Positions 45,765-54,512 of a stretch of DNA of 64,000 nucleotides are shown here, one piece after another (positions within the stretch are counted from its first letter, which is position 1; every line of letters starts with the position of its first letter). The translations under genes and the position numbers were made by a program. The notes under the pieces were generated by a model. The model worked only from the letters and a program-made list of their open reading frames with translations, did no database searches and had not been told where the DNA came from. The stretch comes from Psychrosphaera ytuae (GTDB lineage Bacteria > Pseudomonadota > Gammaproteobacteria > Enterobacterales > Alteromonadaceae): NCBI RefSeq assembly GCF_017638545.1, contig NZ_CP072110.1, forward strand, positions 3,224,001-3,288,000, in the 5' to 3' direction.

Positions 45765-47144
45765 ATGTCAGCGCTGAGTCCAATTGAACAGGCTAAAAAG
45801 GCGGCTAATTGTGCACATCAACACGATCGGCAAGGCTTTAAATCAACTCTAAGTGAAATGCTTAAAGACCAATTGGCACTCGGCGTAAACTGGTTTCCTA
45901 TGGCTCAGTTTGCTTCAGTACTTGGCGAAATAAATTTAGCAAAGCAGGCGCTGGACTTATTGTTGAGCCAAAGCCCACAGCTAGGTCACTTTATTCAAGC
46001 TGCAGGTATGTATGCGGAGTGGGGCGATGTCAACAATGCTGAGTCGATCTTAAACAAAGTACCAGAGGCGCAAAGAGACAACCGTTGGTATCACCTCAAT
46101 GGCGTATTGCTAAGTCAAAAAGGGGAGTTACAGCCAGCTGTAGAGGCTTTTTCGGTCGCATTACAAAAAGCCCCATTGAGTATGCCTACTTGGATGTCTT
46201 TAGCTAAAATACAGCCGCTTTCTGAACCACAGCTCGCACAATTGAAAGCGGTTAATCCAGAGCACTTTGATTTGCTAACTCAAGCGCAGTTTTATACGAC
46301 TCTAGTCGAACACCACGAAGGAAAAGGTGAAAAAGATCTGGCAGATAGTCATCTCGAACAAGCAAATCAGCGTATGGCGTCGATGTACGCAAATAATGGC
46401 TTTTCGATGTCTGCACAGTTATCGGATAACTTGAAAATAAAGCAGGTATTTTCTTCCTTAACTTCTCAATCCAATAGCCAGTATGAGCATTATGCGCCAG
46501 TATTTATCGTCGGTCTGCCTAGGTCTGGGACCACACTACTGGCGAGGATTTTGACTTCTCATTCAGATTTTGATGGTGGCCACGAATACGCATTGTCTCG
46601 TAAGGCTTTGTTACCTCAAGAAATACACCAAGATAACCTAGATAAAGCTCGTTTTGCGGATCAGTATTTGGATTTATTAGCCCAGCGGGGTTTGGATACA
46701 AAGCTTCGTATCGTTGACAAAACTGTCGACTTACATAGATATGTTGGTCTTTTGGCAGAAGTATTTCCTAAAGCTAAATTTATTTTCATCGACAGGGACG
46801 AACAGGATAACAAGTGGTCGTGCTACCGAAACTTTTTTGCCACGGGTGTGCCTTGGAGTTATAAGGTGGAAGAAATTAATGATTACTTTGATAACTTTTA
46901 TCAAATGACTTCTCATTGGAAGTCCTTGTTAGGTGAGCGTGGCATTTCAATATCTTATGAAGATTTAGTACGTGAGCCTCAAGAGGTTCTGGAGTCTCTG
47001 TTTGAGGCACTTGGAGTTGAGTTTGATGATAGCGTTCTTAGTTTTTATCAACGCAAAGATGACCTAGTTAATACGGTGAGCTTTAAGCAAGTTCGCAGTC
47101 CGCTAAATGACAATTCTATAAATTCTGCTCGCAGAAATTTTTAA
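45765..47144 (+). CDS. TPR-repeat sulfotransferase
   Basis: The N-terminal half (1-240) consists of TPR-like helical repeats (ALDLLLSQSPQLGHF, AESILNKVPEAQRDNRWYHL...); the C-terminal half is a sulfotransferase fold with the 5'-phosphosulfate loop GLPRSGTT (250-257) and a later stretch with FIDRDEQDNKWSCYRNFF. Such proteins transfer sulfate from PAPS to a protein or glycan acceptor. 459 residues, starting 20 bp after purF so co-transcribed. The acceptor cannot be named. No signal peptide, so cytoplasmic. Confidence 0.88.
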   Translation: MSALSPIEQAKKAANCAHQHDRQGFKSTLSEMLKDQLALGVNWFPMAQFASVLGEINLAKQALDLLLSQSPQLGHFIQAAGMYAEWGDVNNAESILNKVPEAQRDNRWYHLNGVLLSQKGELQPAVEAFSVALQKAPLSMPTWMSLAKIQPLSEPQLAQLKAVNPEHFDLLTQAQFYTTLVEHHEGKGEKDLADSHLEQANQRMASMYANNGFSMSAQLSDNLKIKQVFSSLTSQSNSQYEHYAPVFIVGLPRSGTTLLARILTSHSDFDGGHEYALSRKALLPQEIHQDNLDKARFADQYLDLLAQRGLDTKLRIVDKTVDLHRYVGLLAEVFPKAKFIFIDRDEQDNKWSCYRNFFATGVPWSYKVEEINDYFDNFYQMTSHWKSLLGERGISISYEDLVREPQEVLESLFEALGVEFDDSVLSFYQRKDDLVNTVSFKQVRSPLNDNSINSARRNF

Positions 47145-47170
47145 TAGTTCGAACACTATATAAGCAATCA

Positions 47171-47197
47171 AAAAAACCGGCCTATTGGCCGGTTTTT
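47171..47197. terminator. Bidirectional terminator between the sulfotransferase and the TonB receptor
   Basis: Stem AACCGGCC (47175-47182), loop TATT, GGCCGGTT (47187-47194) with an A-run before and a T-run after, between convergent genes. Confidence 0.92.
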
Positions 47198-47225
47198 GTT
47201 TTGACAAGATTATCTAATCAAAAGA

Positions 47226-50168
47226 TTAGAAACGGTATGACGCACTTAAGCGAACATAACGCGGAGTTTGCCAGTTTGTAGCTTTACCGAAGTTAGGGTT
47301 AAGCTCTGCTGCTGCAGGGTTGCTAGCATCGTAGTCTTGACCGTCTCTATCGTGTATTTCATCAACTTCTGTAACTGTGTCAGAGTTGAATACGTTGAAC
47401 ACGTCAGCTCGGAACGTAACAGTCGACTCACCTACTGGCACAGTGTAGCTAGCAGAAAGGTCTAATTGCATTACCGAGTCAGTGCGGCCGTATGAGCCAC
47501 GTGGCGCAAGTTTACCCGCTGCGTAGAATGACTCAGAGCCGTAGGCCTGGGCAAATACGTCAGTTGGGTGATAACCAAATGCATTTTTAGGACGACCAGA
47601 TTGGTAAGAGAAGTTCGCACCTACGTTGAAGTTCTCAGTGATCTGGTATGTACCGTATGCTTTGATTTGGTGAGTACGGTCATTTGGAAGTAAACCATAT
47701 GCACCATCTAGTAGACCTGGTTGGTCAAATAGTGTTGTCAAACCAGCATCGTCCTGACCATTATCTGAACGGATATAACCTTCGTTGTTACCTTCAGATT
47801 TAGACCATGTATATGCTGCGTTCATAAACCAAACACCATCCCAAGCTTTTTCTACTGAGATGTCGATTGCAGTGTACTTACGAATTGACTCTGGGTAGTT
47901 TAAGTCCGCTGCAGGGATGGTATAAGCTTGCTTAGCTAGAGGGCCATCGCCATCAGGGTCTGTTGTAATTGTCATCTCTGTGCCTGGGTTACCCAATACA
48001 TAGTAATGGAAACCAGTACATTCAGTACAGCTAGAACCGAACTCACGCTCTAAGTACTTATTCAAGCCAAAGTCTACTGCAACGTCTTCGATAGTTACAC
48101 CTAGCTCACGGTAGTTAGCTTGAATTGCCATGCTCCACTCATCGTTTAACTGGAATTGGTAACCAAGAATAAACTCGTCAGAGTACATTGGGTCAATACC
48201 TGCATCTACGATTGCACTTGTGTCAGGCACGTCACCGTCAGAGAAGATTTGGTCTTGACGAGTTTTATTGCCAGAGATAACTGGAATACCTAGTGCTTCG
48301 TCTTCATAACCATTAAATGCCCAGAACTCTTGGATATAAGTCTCAGCACCTGATAGACGAATGTTAGTATTTGCAGCTACTGGTAGGTAGTAACGACCAA
48401 AGCTCGCCCAAATTTTAGACTCACCATCGCCATTAACATCGTAAACTGCACCAAGACGTGGCGCCCACTGGTTGTCTAACTTAACAAACGGTTCACCGTT
48501 ACCGTTTAAGTTTTCAAACGAGTCGTTACGTAGACCAAGGTTAAGTACCAATTGGTCAGTCACTTGCCACGTATCTTGGATGTAGTAAGCAAAGTTATTT
48601 GATTCAAACGAACCACCTGCAGAATAAGTTCTACGACGAACTTCTTCTTCAAATACGTTGTTTGGATCATCATCGTTTAGGTAGTAAAGATAATACGCAC
48701 CGCCAGAGTTAACCGTAACTTGGTTTGCCGTGAGTTTTTCGGTATCGACACCCACGCGAATTTCGTGGTCGCCTACGTAAATGTCAGCATCAATACGGAA
48801 CACTTGACGTTCGTCATCACCTTCGCCGATAGAGAAGTTTGCAAAATTACCACCCGGTACAAAGCTACCACTAGTTGGATAGTAATAGTAAACCGCTGGG
48901 TTTGCATCTAGTGCACTTTGCTGTGTACGGTCAGACTCATTCACACCGTATTGCGCAGAGATAGATAGGTTGTCATTGATGACAGAAGTGTATTTAAGTG
49001 TCCAGTTAAGACCACCTTCTTTTACGAAGCCTAACTTTTCTGTATCTCTAGGTTCTCCGTTTCTCATATCTAAACGAGATGTATCTGTCGTGCTCTTATC
49101 CGAGAAAGAGGTAAACTCTAGAATGTTGTCATCATTGATGTACCAGTCTAGTTTAAGACCCCAGAACGCATCTTCGTCAACGCTTTCATAGTCAGAGCGA
49201 AGAATATCACCGCTGTTAACGCTTTCGCTACCTTGCGATTCAAATACGTCTGAACGCGGGTTGTAAAGTGTGTAGAAGAATAGTTTGTCTTCGATGATCG
49301 CACCAGAAGCCCAAATGTTTACATCCCAGAAAGTATTTGCATCTTGAGAGTTGTTGATACGGTATGTACCATCTTCACGAATTTGTGATGGCTTGTCTTC
49401 ACGAAGTGCATCAGGCTCCCACTGTGCGTTAACGCCCCATTTGAATTCGTTAGTACCTGACTTAGTTTTGGCGTTGATAACACCACCCATAGCACGACCA
49501 AACTCAGCAGAATAACCACCTGTTTTAACTTCAAATGATTCGTACATTTCGAATGGAGGGTTTGATGAACCAACACCTGTACGGAAGTTTGTAAGGTTAA
49601 GACCGTTAACGAAATACGCGTTTTCTGCAACTGACGCACCACCAATTGATGGTAAGTTACCAAATGCGCTGTCACCTTTGGTTGTACCTGGTGCTAATAA
49701 CGCAACACCTGTTAAGTCACGAGGTACTGGTACTTTGTCAATAGTTAAGCTATCAACAACGATACCTGTGTTAGAGCTAGTAACATCAACTAGTGAGATA
49801 GCGCTGCCACTTACCGCAATGCGCTCAATACCTTGCTCTTGAAGTGCAAGGTTAACGGTTACCTTACCTGAAATACCAACAGCAACATTTTCTTGAACTG
49901 TTGGTGCAAAACCGTCTTTACTTGCGACGACCTTATAAGTACCCGCCGGTAGTAGAGGGAACCTAAAGTTACCCGAAGCATCTGATACAACTGTACGCTT
50001 AAGACCAGTGTCAACATTTTCGATGGTAATGGTTACCGCGCCTAATGTCGTCCCTGCAGCACTACTTGAGCTACCTTGGATGGCACCTGAGTTTGCCATT
50101 GCTGGCATAGCAGTACCTAACGCTGCTGCTACGGTTAGCGCAGCTAAGCTTAGTTTGTAGTTTTTCAT
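47226..50168 (-). CDS. Oar-like TonB-dependent outer-membrane receptor
   Basis: 980-residue outer-membrane transporter. Signal peptide (MKNYKLSLAALTVAAALGTAMPAMA), then a carboxypeptidase-regulatory-like domain (about 30-115; SDASGNFRFPLLPAGTYKVV), a plug (about 120-240; with GGYSAEFGRAMGGVINAKTKSG) and a large beta-barrel ending YVRLSASYRF. This layout is that of Oar-like receptors, often for large substrates such as peptides or polysaccharides; the substrate is unknown here. Shine-Dalgarno GGAAGAA. It has no operon partner: convergent with the sulfotransferase, and folD upstream ends in its own terminator. Confidence 0.93.
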   Translation of the reverse strand: MKNYKLSLAALTVAAALGTAMPAMANSGAIQGSSSSAAGTTLGAVTITIENVDTGLKRTVVSDASGNFRFPLLPAGTYKVVASKDGFAPTVQENVAVGISGKVTVNLALQEQGIERIAVSGSAISLVDVTSSNTGIVVDSLTIDKVPVPRDLTGVALLAPGTTKGDSAFGNLPSIGGASVAENAYFVNGLNLTNFRTGVGSSNPPFEMYESFEVKTGGYSAEFGRAMGGVINAKTKSGTNEFKWGVNAQWEPDALREDKPSQIREDGTYRINNSQDANTFWDVNIWASGAIIEDKLFFYTLYNPRSDVFESQGSESVNSGDILRSDYESVDEDAFWGLKLDWYINDDNILEFTSFSDKSTTDTSRLDMRNGEPRDTEKLGFVKEGGLNWTLKYTSVINDNLSISAQYGVNESDRTQQSALDANPAVYYYYPTSGSFVPGGNFANFSIGEGDDERQVFRIDADIYVGDHEIRVGVDTEKLTANQVTVNSGGAYYLYYLNDDDPNNVFEEEVRRRTYSAGGSFESNNFAYYIQDTWQVTDQLVLNLGLRNDSFENLNGNGEPFVKLDNQWAPRLGAVYDVNGDGESKIWASFGRYYLPVAANTNIRLSGAETYIQEFWAFNGYEDEALGIPVISGNKTRQDQIFSDGDVPDTSAIVDAGIDPMYSDEFILGYQFQLNDEWSMAIQANYRELGVTIEDVAVDFGLNKYLEREFGSSCTECTGFHYYVLGNPGTEMTITTDPDGDGPLAKQAYTIPAADLNYPESIRKYTAIDISVEKAWDGVWFMNAAYTWSKSEGNNEGYIRSDNGQDDAGLTTLFDQPGLLDGAYGLLPNDRTHQIKAYGTYQITENFNVGANFSYQSGRPKNAFGYHPTDVFAQAYGSESFYAAGKLAPRGSYGRTDSVMQLDLSASYTVPVGESTVTFRADVFNVFNSDTVTEVDEIHDRDGQDYDASNPAAAELNPNFGKATNWQTPRYVRLSASYRF

Positions 50169-50464
50169 TGTTCTTCCCGAAATAATTTTATTATTTTGTC
50201 ATTTGTCGCAACAATTTATTTTGAATCAGCTAATTAACTGCTGTATCAAAATGGTTTGTCGCTAGTTCTATTGGTAAGTGATTTGTGTTTAAAGATCAAG
50301 CAGCTTTTAACTTTATGAGTATAAATAAAATTATTTTCTAGAATTGAGGTGGTTTTTTATTTTCGATGATTGGTAGTGAAGGGATTATTTTTCCAACTTG
50401 GAGGATTTAAATGTGTCGTTTGGCGGTATTTTGAACAGTTATTTAGGTTTCTGTTTTTTCTTTA
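50169..50464. other. Upstream region of the TonB receptor
   Basis: About 300 AT-rich bases between the receptor and the folD terminator. It should hold the receptor promoter, but I see no clear -35/-10 pair, no operator I can name and no small gene with a good start. Confidence 0.6.
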
Positions 50465-50498
50465 TAAAAAAGGCACATACAAATAATGTTTGTGCCTT
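50465..50498 (-). terminator. Terminator of folD (minus strand)
   Basis: Stem AAGGCACA (50470-50477) with TGTGCCTT (50491-50498), loop of 13. Read on the minus strand the stem is followed by a T-run (50465-50470). Confidence 0.85.
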
Positions 50499-50537
50499 AT
50501 TTAGGTAAAAGTCTCGGTAGGTGAAGGGTTTTAGCTG

Positions 50538-51392
50538 TTAACTGTGAAATTTCTCACACGCTTCCAAGGTGTTTTCGACCAATGAAGCTACTGTCATAGG
50601 CCCAACGCCACCAGGAACTGGCGTAATCCAAGACGCACGTTCAGCTGCCTCGTCAAACTGAATGTCACCAACTAGTCTGCCGTCTTCTAATCTATTTATA
50701 CCAACATCGATTACAATGGCACCGGGTTTAACCCAATCGCCAGGAATAAATTCGGGTTTACCCACTGCAACAACTAAAATATCTGCCTGTCTAACTTGTG
50801 CCTCAAGATCTTGAGTAAACTTGTGACAAACAGTTGTCGTACAACCTGCGAGCAATAGTTCTAATGACATAGGGCGACCTACAATGTTAGAAGCACCAAC
50901 AATGACCGCGTGTTTTCCTTTATAGAAGACATGAGTATTGTCTAATAATGTCATTATGCCTTTGGGCGTACATGGGCGCAGGGCCGGGACGCGTTGTGCT
51001 AGGCGACCGATATTGTAAGGATGAAAGCCATCAACATCTTTGTGCGGATGGATGCGCTCTAGTATACGCTCTGGATTCAAGCCGTGAGGTAACGGCAGTT
51101 GCACTAATATCCCATCAATTTCTTTATTTTCATTTAGTTCATCGACAAGTGCCAGGAGTTCTTGTTCTGTTGTAGTTGCAGGCAAGTCGTAAGACTTTGA
51201 AACTAACCCGACTTCTTCACAAGCTTTCTTCTTATTTCCTACATATACCTGAGAGGCAGGATCTTGGCCGACAAGGATAACGGCTAAACCAGGCGCACGG
51301 CGGTTTGCTTTGAGTCTGGCACTTACACCGGTTTTTACTTTATCTCTTACGGTTTGGGCGATGGCTTTACCATCTATCAATCTGGCAGTCAT
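50538..51392 (-). CDS. folD: Methylenetetrahydrofolate dehydrogenase/cyclohydrolase
   Basis: Converts 5,10-methylene- to 10-formyl-tetrahydrofolate. Family motifs: VGQDPASQVYVGNKKKACEEVG with catalytic Lys, DGILVQLPLP, HPHKDVDGFHP, and the NADP region VGASNIVGRPM, then ITPVPGGVGPMTVASL. 284 residues, as in E. coli (288). Single gene, divergent from the tRNA operon. Confidence 0.97.
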   Translation of the reverse strand: MTARLIDGKAIAQTVRDKVKTGVSARLKANRRAPGLAVILVGQDPASQVYVGNKKKACEEVGLVSKSYDLPATTTEQELLALVDELNENKEIDGILVQLPLPHGLNPERILERIHPHKDVDGFHPYNIGRLAQRVPALRPCTPKGIMTLLDNTHVFYKGKHAVIVGASNIVGRPMSLELLLAGCTTTVCHKFTQDLEAQVRQADILVVAVGKPEFIPGDWVKPGAIVIDVGINRLEDGRLVGDIQFDEAAERASWITPVPGGVGPMTVASLVENTLEACEKFHS

Positions 51393-51657
51393 TGAACACT
51401 CGTTTAATCATAGTGGTGGTTAAAAATCTGTAGCACTACTTATATAGGCATATAAATAACAAGCACTACCTAAATAACGACTCTATTGTAAACCCATGCA
51501 AAACAAATCTCATTGAGAAATAGCGTTTATTTAAAATTAATTTAAAAAAAACACCTTGATATTGAGTGAATAACGACCAAAATTAGCTATTATTGGTTAA
51601 AACGAAACCGAGTTGCACTAAATTTCACCAAACGATAAAAATCTTTGCAAAAAGTGT
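51393..51657. other. Spacer between folD and the tRNA operon
   Basis: AT-rich, about 265 bases before the tRNA promoter, and must contain the folD promoter. Two direct copies of AGCACTAC (51432-51439 and 51462-51469) are 30 bp apart. No gene seen. The A-rich end just before the tRNA promoter could act as an UP element. Confidence 0.55.
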
Positions 51658-51686
51658 TTGACTGGATCGGGGGTTATCCGTAATAT
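51658..51686 (+). promoter_or_regulatory. Strong sigma-70 promoter of the tRNA operon
   Basis: TTGACT (51658-51663), exactly 17 bases, TAATAT (51681-51686), then a GC-rich discriminator (GCCGCCCTG). A GC-rich discriminator is typical for stringently controlled stable-RNA promoters. Confidence 0.88.
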
Positions 51687-51728
51687 GCCGCCCTGTCGCG
51701 AGGCAACAAGTTCTCAAAGATTCAAAGT

Positions 51729-51805
51729 CGGTGTTTAGCGCAGCTTGGTAGCGCACTTCGTTTGGGTCGAAGGGGTCGCAGGTTCAAATCCTGCAACACC
51801 GACCA
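51729..51805 (+). tRNA. tRNA-Pro (anticodon TGG), first copy
   Basis: 77 bases with CCA encoded. Acceptor CGGTGTT pairs with AACACCG; the anticodon loop TTTGGGT reads TGG; the T-loop stem is GCAGGTTCAAATCCTGC. Same sequence as the last tRNA of the operon. Confidence 0.95.
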
Positions 51806-51835
51806 CTTTGAATATTTGGGTAGCCCGTAGGTGAA

Positions 51836-51912
<77 letters not shown>

Positions 51913-51936
51913 TGTTTCGTGACAAAGTCTTATTGC

Positions 51937-52013
51937 GGTGATTGTAGCTCAGTTGGTAGAGCCCTGGATTGTGATTCCGGTTGTCGTGGGTTCGAGTCCC
52001 ATCAGTCACCCCA
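51937..52013 (+). tRNA. tRNA-His (anticodon GTG)
   Basis: 77 bases including the extra 5' G(-1) typical of tRNA-His, opposite C73. Anticodon loop ATTGTGATT reads GTG. CCA encoded. Confidence 0.95.
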
Positions 52014-52019
52014 TCTTTT

Positions 52020-52104
<85 letters not shown>

Positions 52105-52116
52105 TATCTCTTTAGT

Positions 52117-52193
52117 CGGTGTTTAGCGCAGCTTGGTAGCGCACTTCGTTTGGGTCGAAGGGGTCGCAGGTTCAAATCCTGCAACACCGACCA
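52117..52193 (+). tRNA. tRNA-Pro (anticodon TGG), second copy
   Basis: All 77 bases equal those of the first copy at 51729-51805. The Arg-His-Leu-Pro order is that of E. coli argX-hisR-leuT-proM; the extra Pro in front is the addition. Confidence 0.95.
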
Positions 52194-52279
52194 TTTTCCG
52201 GTCTTAGTTCAAAATCTTCAAAAAATCCATTTTTATTGTTTAATTGCTCATAATTTCTGCCTTTTATGGTGCTTTTGCG

Positions 52280-52308
52280 TGGACGATTGCAAATTCCATG
52301 GCTATAAT
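52280..52308 (+). promoter_or_regulatory. Promoter of tig
   Basis: TGGACG (52280-52285), 17 bases, perfect TATAAT (52303-52308), 80 bp before the tig start. Confidence 0.65.
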
Positions 52309-52387
52309 GCCGCGTCATTTTAAGAACAAAAATTTGGGCCCTACGAATTTAGGTCGGCCACAAAAATTAATTAATTGAGGTTAGAAC

Positions 52388-53695
52388 ATGCAAGTTTCTT
52401 TAGAAACGACTCAAGGTTTAGAGCGTAAAGTTACAATCACGCTTCCTGCAGAATCGATTGAAAATCAAGTAAAAGCACGTCTACGTGAAATTGGTAAAAC
52501 AACTCGTATCGATGGTTTCCGTAAAGGCAAAGTACCAGTTTCAATTCTAGAGAAGCGTTTTGGTCAGTCTGCGTTTGCTGAAGTTGCTCAAGAGCAAATG
52601 CAACAAAACTACATCCAAGCAATTATTCAAGAAAAAGTTAACCCAGCTGGCGCACCTTACTTCGAGCCTAAAAACATGAAGCGTGGTGAAGACTTAGAGT
52701 TCACAGCGACTTTCGAAGTATATCCAGAAGTAGAATTATCAAACGTTGAAAAAATCGAAGTTGAACGTCCAGTTGCAGAAGTAACAGACGCAGACTTAGA
52801 CAACATGATGGAAACATTACAGAAGCAACAAGCTTCTTGGGTTGAGTCTAAGGACGCAGCTGCTGAAGGTAGCCGTGTAAACATCGACTTCTTAGGCACA
52901 ATTGACGGTGAAGAATTTGAAGGCGGTAAAGCTGAAGGTTTTGATCTGGAGTTAGGTCAAGGTCGTATGATCCCAGGCTTTGAAGATGACATCATCGGCA
53001 AAAAAGCGGGTGAAGAAGTAACAGTTAAAGTTACGTTCCCTGAAGAATACCACGCAGAAAACCTTAAAGGTAAAGATGCAGAATTCGCAGTTAAGGTAAA
53101 CAAAGTAGAAGTACAAGAGTTACCAGAATTAAACGACGAGTTCGTATCTAAGTTCGGTATCACTGAGGGTGGCGTTGACGCACTTAAAGCTGAAGTTAAA
53201 GCAAACATGACTCGCGAATTAGGCCAAGCGTTAAAAGCGAAGGTTAAAGAGCAAGTTATTAAAGGTCTTTTAGACGCTCACGAACTAGAAGTTCCTAAAG
53301 CGCTTATCGACCAAGAAGTAAACGTACTACGTCAGCAAGCTATGCAACGTTTTGGCGGTCAATTCGACGCTAGCAACATGCCTGAGCTACCGGCTGAGTT
53401 ATTCGAGCAACAAGCGAAAGATCGCGTACGCACTGGTTTGTTACTAGGTGAGTTCATCCGCACTAACGAAATCAAAGCGGACGACGCAAAAGTTAAAGAA
53501 ATTATCGAGACTCAAGCGTCTGCATACGAAGATCCAACTGAAGTTGTTAACTACTACTACGGTGACGAGAAACTTCTTGAAAACGTACGTAACCTAGCAA
53601 CTGAAGATCAAGCTATCGAATTGATCCTTGAAAAAGCCAAAGTTGAAGAAAAATCAGTCAGCTTTGACGAAATTATGAACCCTAAGCAAGCGTAA
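52388..53695 (+). CDS. tig: Trigger factor
   Basis: Ribosome-bound chaperone and peptidyl-prolyl isomerase that meets nascent chains at the exit tunnel. The N-terminal ribosome-binding motif (GFRKGKVP), the central FKBP-type domain (about 155-240; GSRVNIDFLGTIDGEEF, GRMIPGFEDDI) and the helical C-terminal substrate cradle are all present. 435 residues (E. coli 432). First of tig-clpP-clpX-lon-hupB-ppiD. Ends in a terminator. Confidence 0.98.
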   Translation: MQVSLETTQGLERKVTITLPAESIENQVKARLREIGKTTRIDGFRKGKVPVSILEKRFGQSAFAEVAQEQMQQNYIQAIIQEKVNPAGAPYFEPKNMKRGEDLEFTATFEVYPEVELSNVEKIEVERPVAEVTDADLDNMMETLQKQQASWVESKDAAAEGSRVNIDFLGTIDGEEFEGGKAEGFDLELGQGRMIPGFEDDIIGKKAGEEVTVKVTFPEEYHAENLKGKDAEFAVKVNKVEVQELPELNDEFVSKFGITEGGVDALKAEVKANMTRELGQALKAKVKEQVIKGLLDAHELEVPKALIDQEVNVLRQQAMQRFGGQFDASNMPELPAELFEQQAKDRVRTGLLLGEFIRTNEIKADDAKVKEIIETQASAYEDPTEVVNYYYGDEKLLENVRNLATEDQAIELILEKAKVEEKSVSFDEIMNPKQA

Positions 53696-53733
53696 TTTAA
53701 AATCGCATTGACTTAAGGGTTGAACAAAGGGTT

Positions 53734-53774
53734 AAATGGCTCGATATACGTGTAAGTATGTCGAGCCATTTTTG
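53734..53774 (+). terminator. Terminator of tig
   Basis: Stem AAATGGCTCGA (53734-53744) and TCGAGCCATTT (53761-53771), with part of the loop able to extend the stem, and a short T-run after. Confidence 0.9.
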
Positions 53775-53788
53775 TTTAAGGAAGCTAT

Positions 53789-54430
53789 ATGATTAACCAC
53801 AAAAATAATGTGGCTGCAGGGTTTGATACAGATCCTAGCAATGCATTAGTCCCAATGGTCGTAGAACAAACGGCAAAAGGGGAACGTTCTTACGATATCT
53901 ATTCACGCCTTTTAAAAGAGCGCGTTATTTTCTTAACGGGTCAAGTTGAAGACCAAATGGCCAACTTAATCTGTGCTCAATTATTATTCTTAGAGTCAGA
54001 AAACCCAGATAAAGATATCTATTTATATATTAACTCACCAGGTGGCTCTGTTACGGCGGGTATGTCAATTTATGACACGATGAACTTTATCAAGCCAGAC
54101 ATCTCTACAGTATGTATGGGCCAAGCGGCGAGTATGGGTGCATTTTTATTGTCAGGCGGTGCTAAGGGCAAGCGTCATTGCTTACCTAATTCTCGAGTTA
54201 TGATTCACCAACCACTAGGTGGATTCCAAGGTCAGGCTTCTGACATCGAAATTCACGCCAAAGAAATCATCGCAATCAAAGAAAAATTAAATACTTTGAT
54301 GGCAGAGCACTCTGGTCAGCCATATGAAAAAGTTGCGAAAGACACAGATCGCGACAATTTCTTAACGCCAGAAGATGCACTTGAGTACGGTTTAATCGAT
54401 TCGATTTTGGACCGTCGCGAAATCAAGTAA
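53789..54430 (+). CDS. clpP: ATP-dependent Clp protease, proteolytic subunit
   Basis: Serine protease tetradecamer that degrades substrates unfolded by ClpX or ClpA. Catalytic Ser115 (GQAASMGA) and His140 (VMIHQPLGG) are present, with a later Asp in KVAKDTDRDNF. 213 residues (E. coli 207). The Shine-Dalgarno AAGGAAG is just before the ATG, inside the terminator-distal 15 bp, so a promoter may lie within the end of tig. Confidence 0.97.
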   Translation: MINHKNNVAAGFDTDPSNALVPMVVEQTAKGERSYDIYSRLLKERVIFLTGQVEDQMANLICAQLLFLESENPDKDIYLYINSPGGSVTAGMSIYDTMNFIKPDISTVCMGQAASMGAFLLSGGAKGKRHCLPNSRVMIHQPLGGFQGQASDIEIHAKEIIAIKEKLNTLMAEHSGQPYEKVAKDTDRDNFLTPEDALEYGLIDSILDRREIK

Positions 54431-54437
54431 TTGAGAA

Positions 54438-54487
54438 ATTAGCCGATTAATAGGCTAATAAGAATTTTTTTACTAACATTAGTTAGT
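54438..54487 (+). promoter_or_regulatory. Two hairpins between clpP and clpX
   Basis: Hairpin 1: ATTAGCC (54438-54444) with GGCTAAT (54453-54459), then a T-run after five bases. Hairpin 2: ACTAAC (54472-54477) with GTTAGT (54482-54487). The first could be a partial terminator; the second could hinder or position ribosomes before clpX. Function inferred. Confidence 0.4.
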
Positions 54488-54512
54488 AGAGCTAGCAAAG
54501 TGAGGTGACTGA

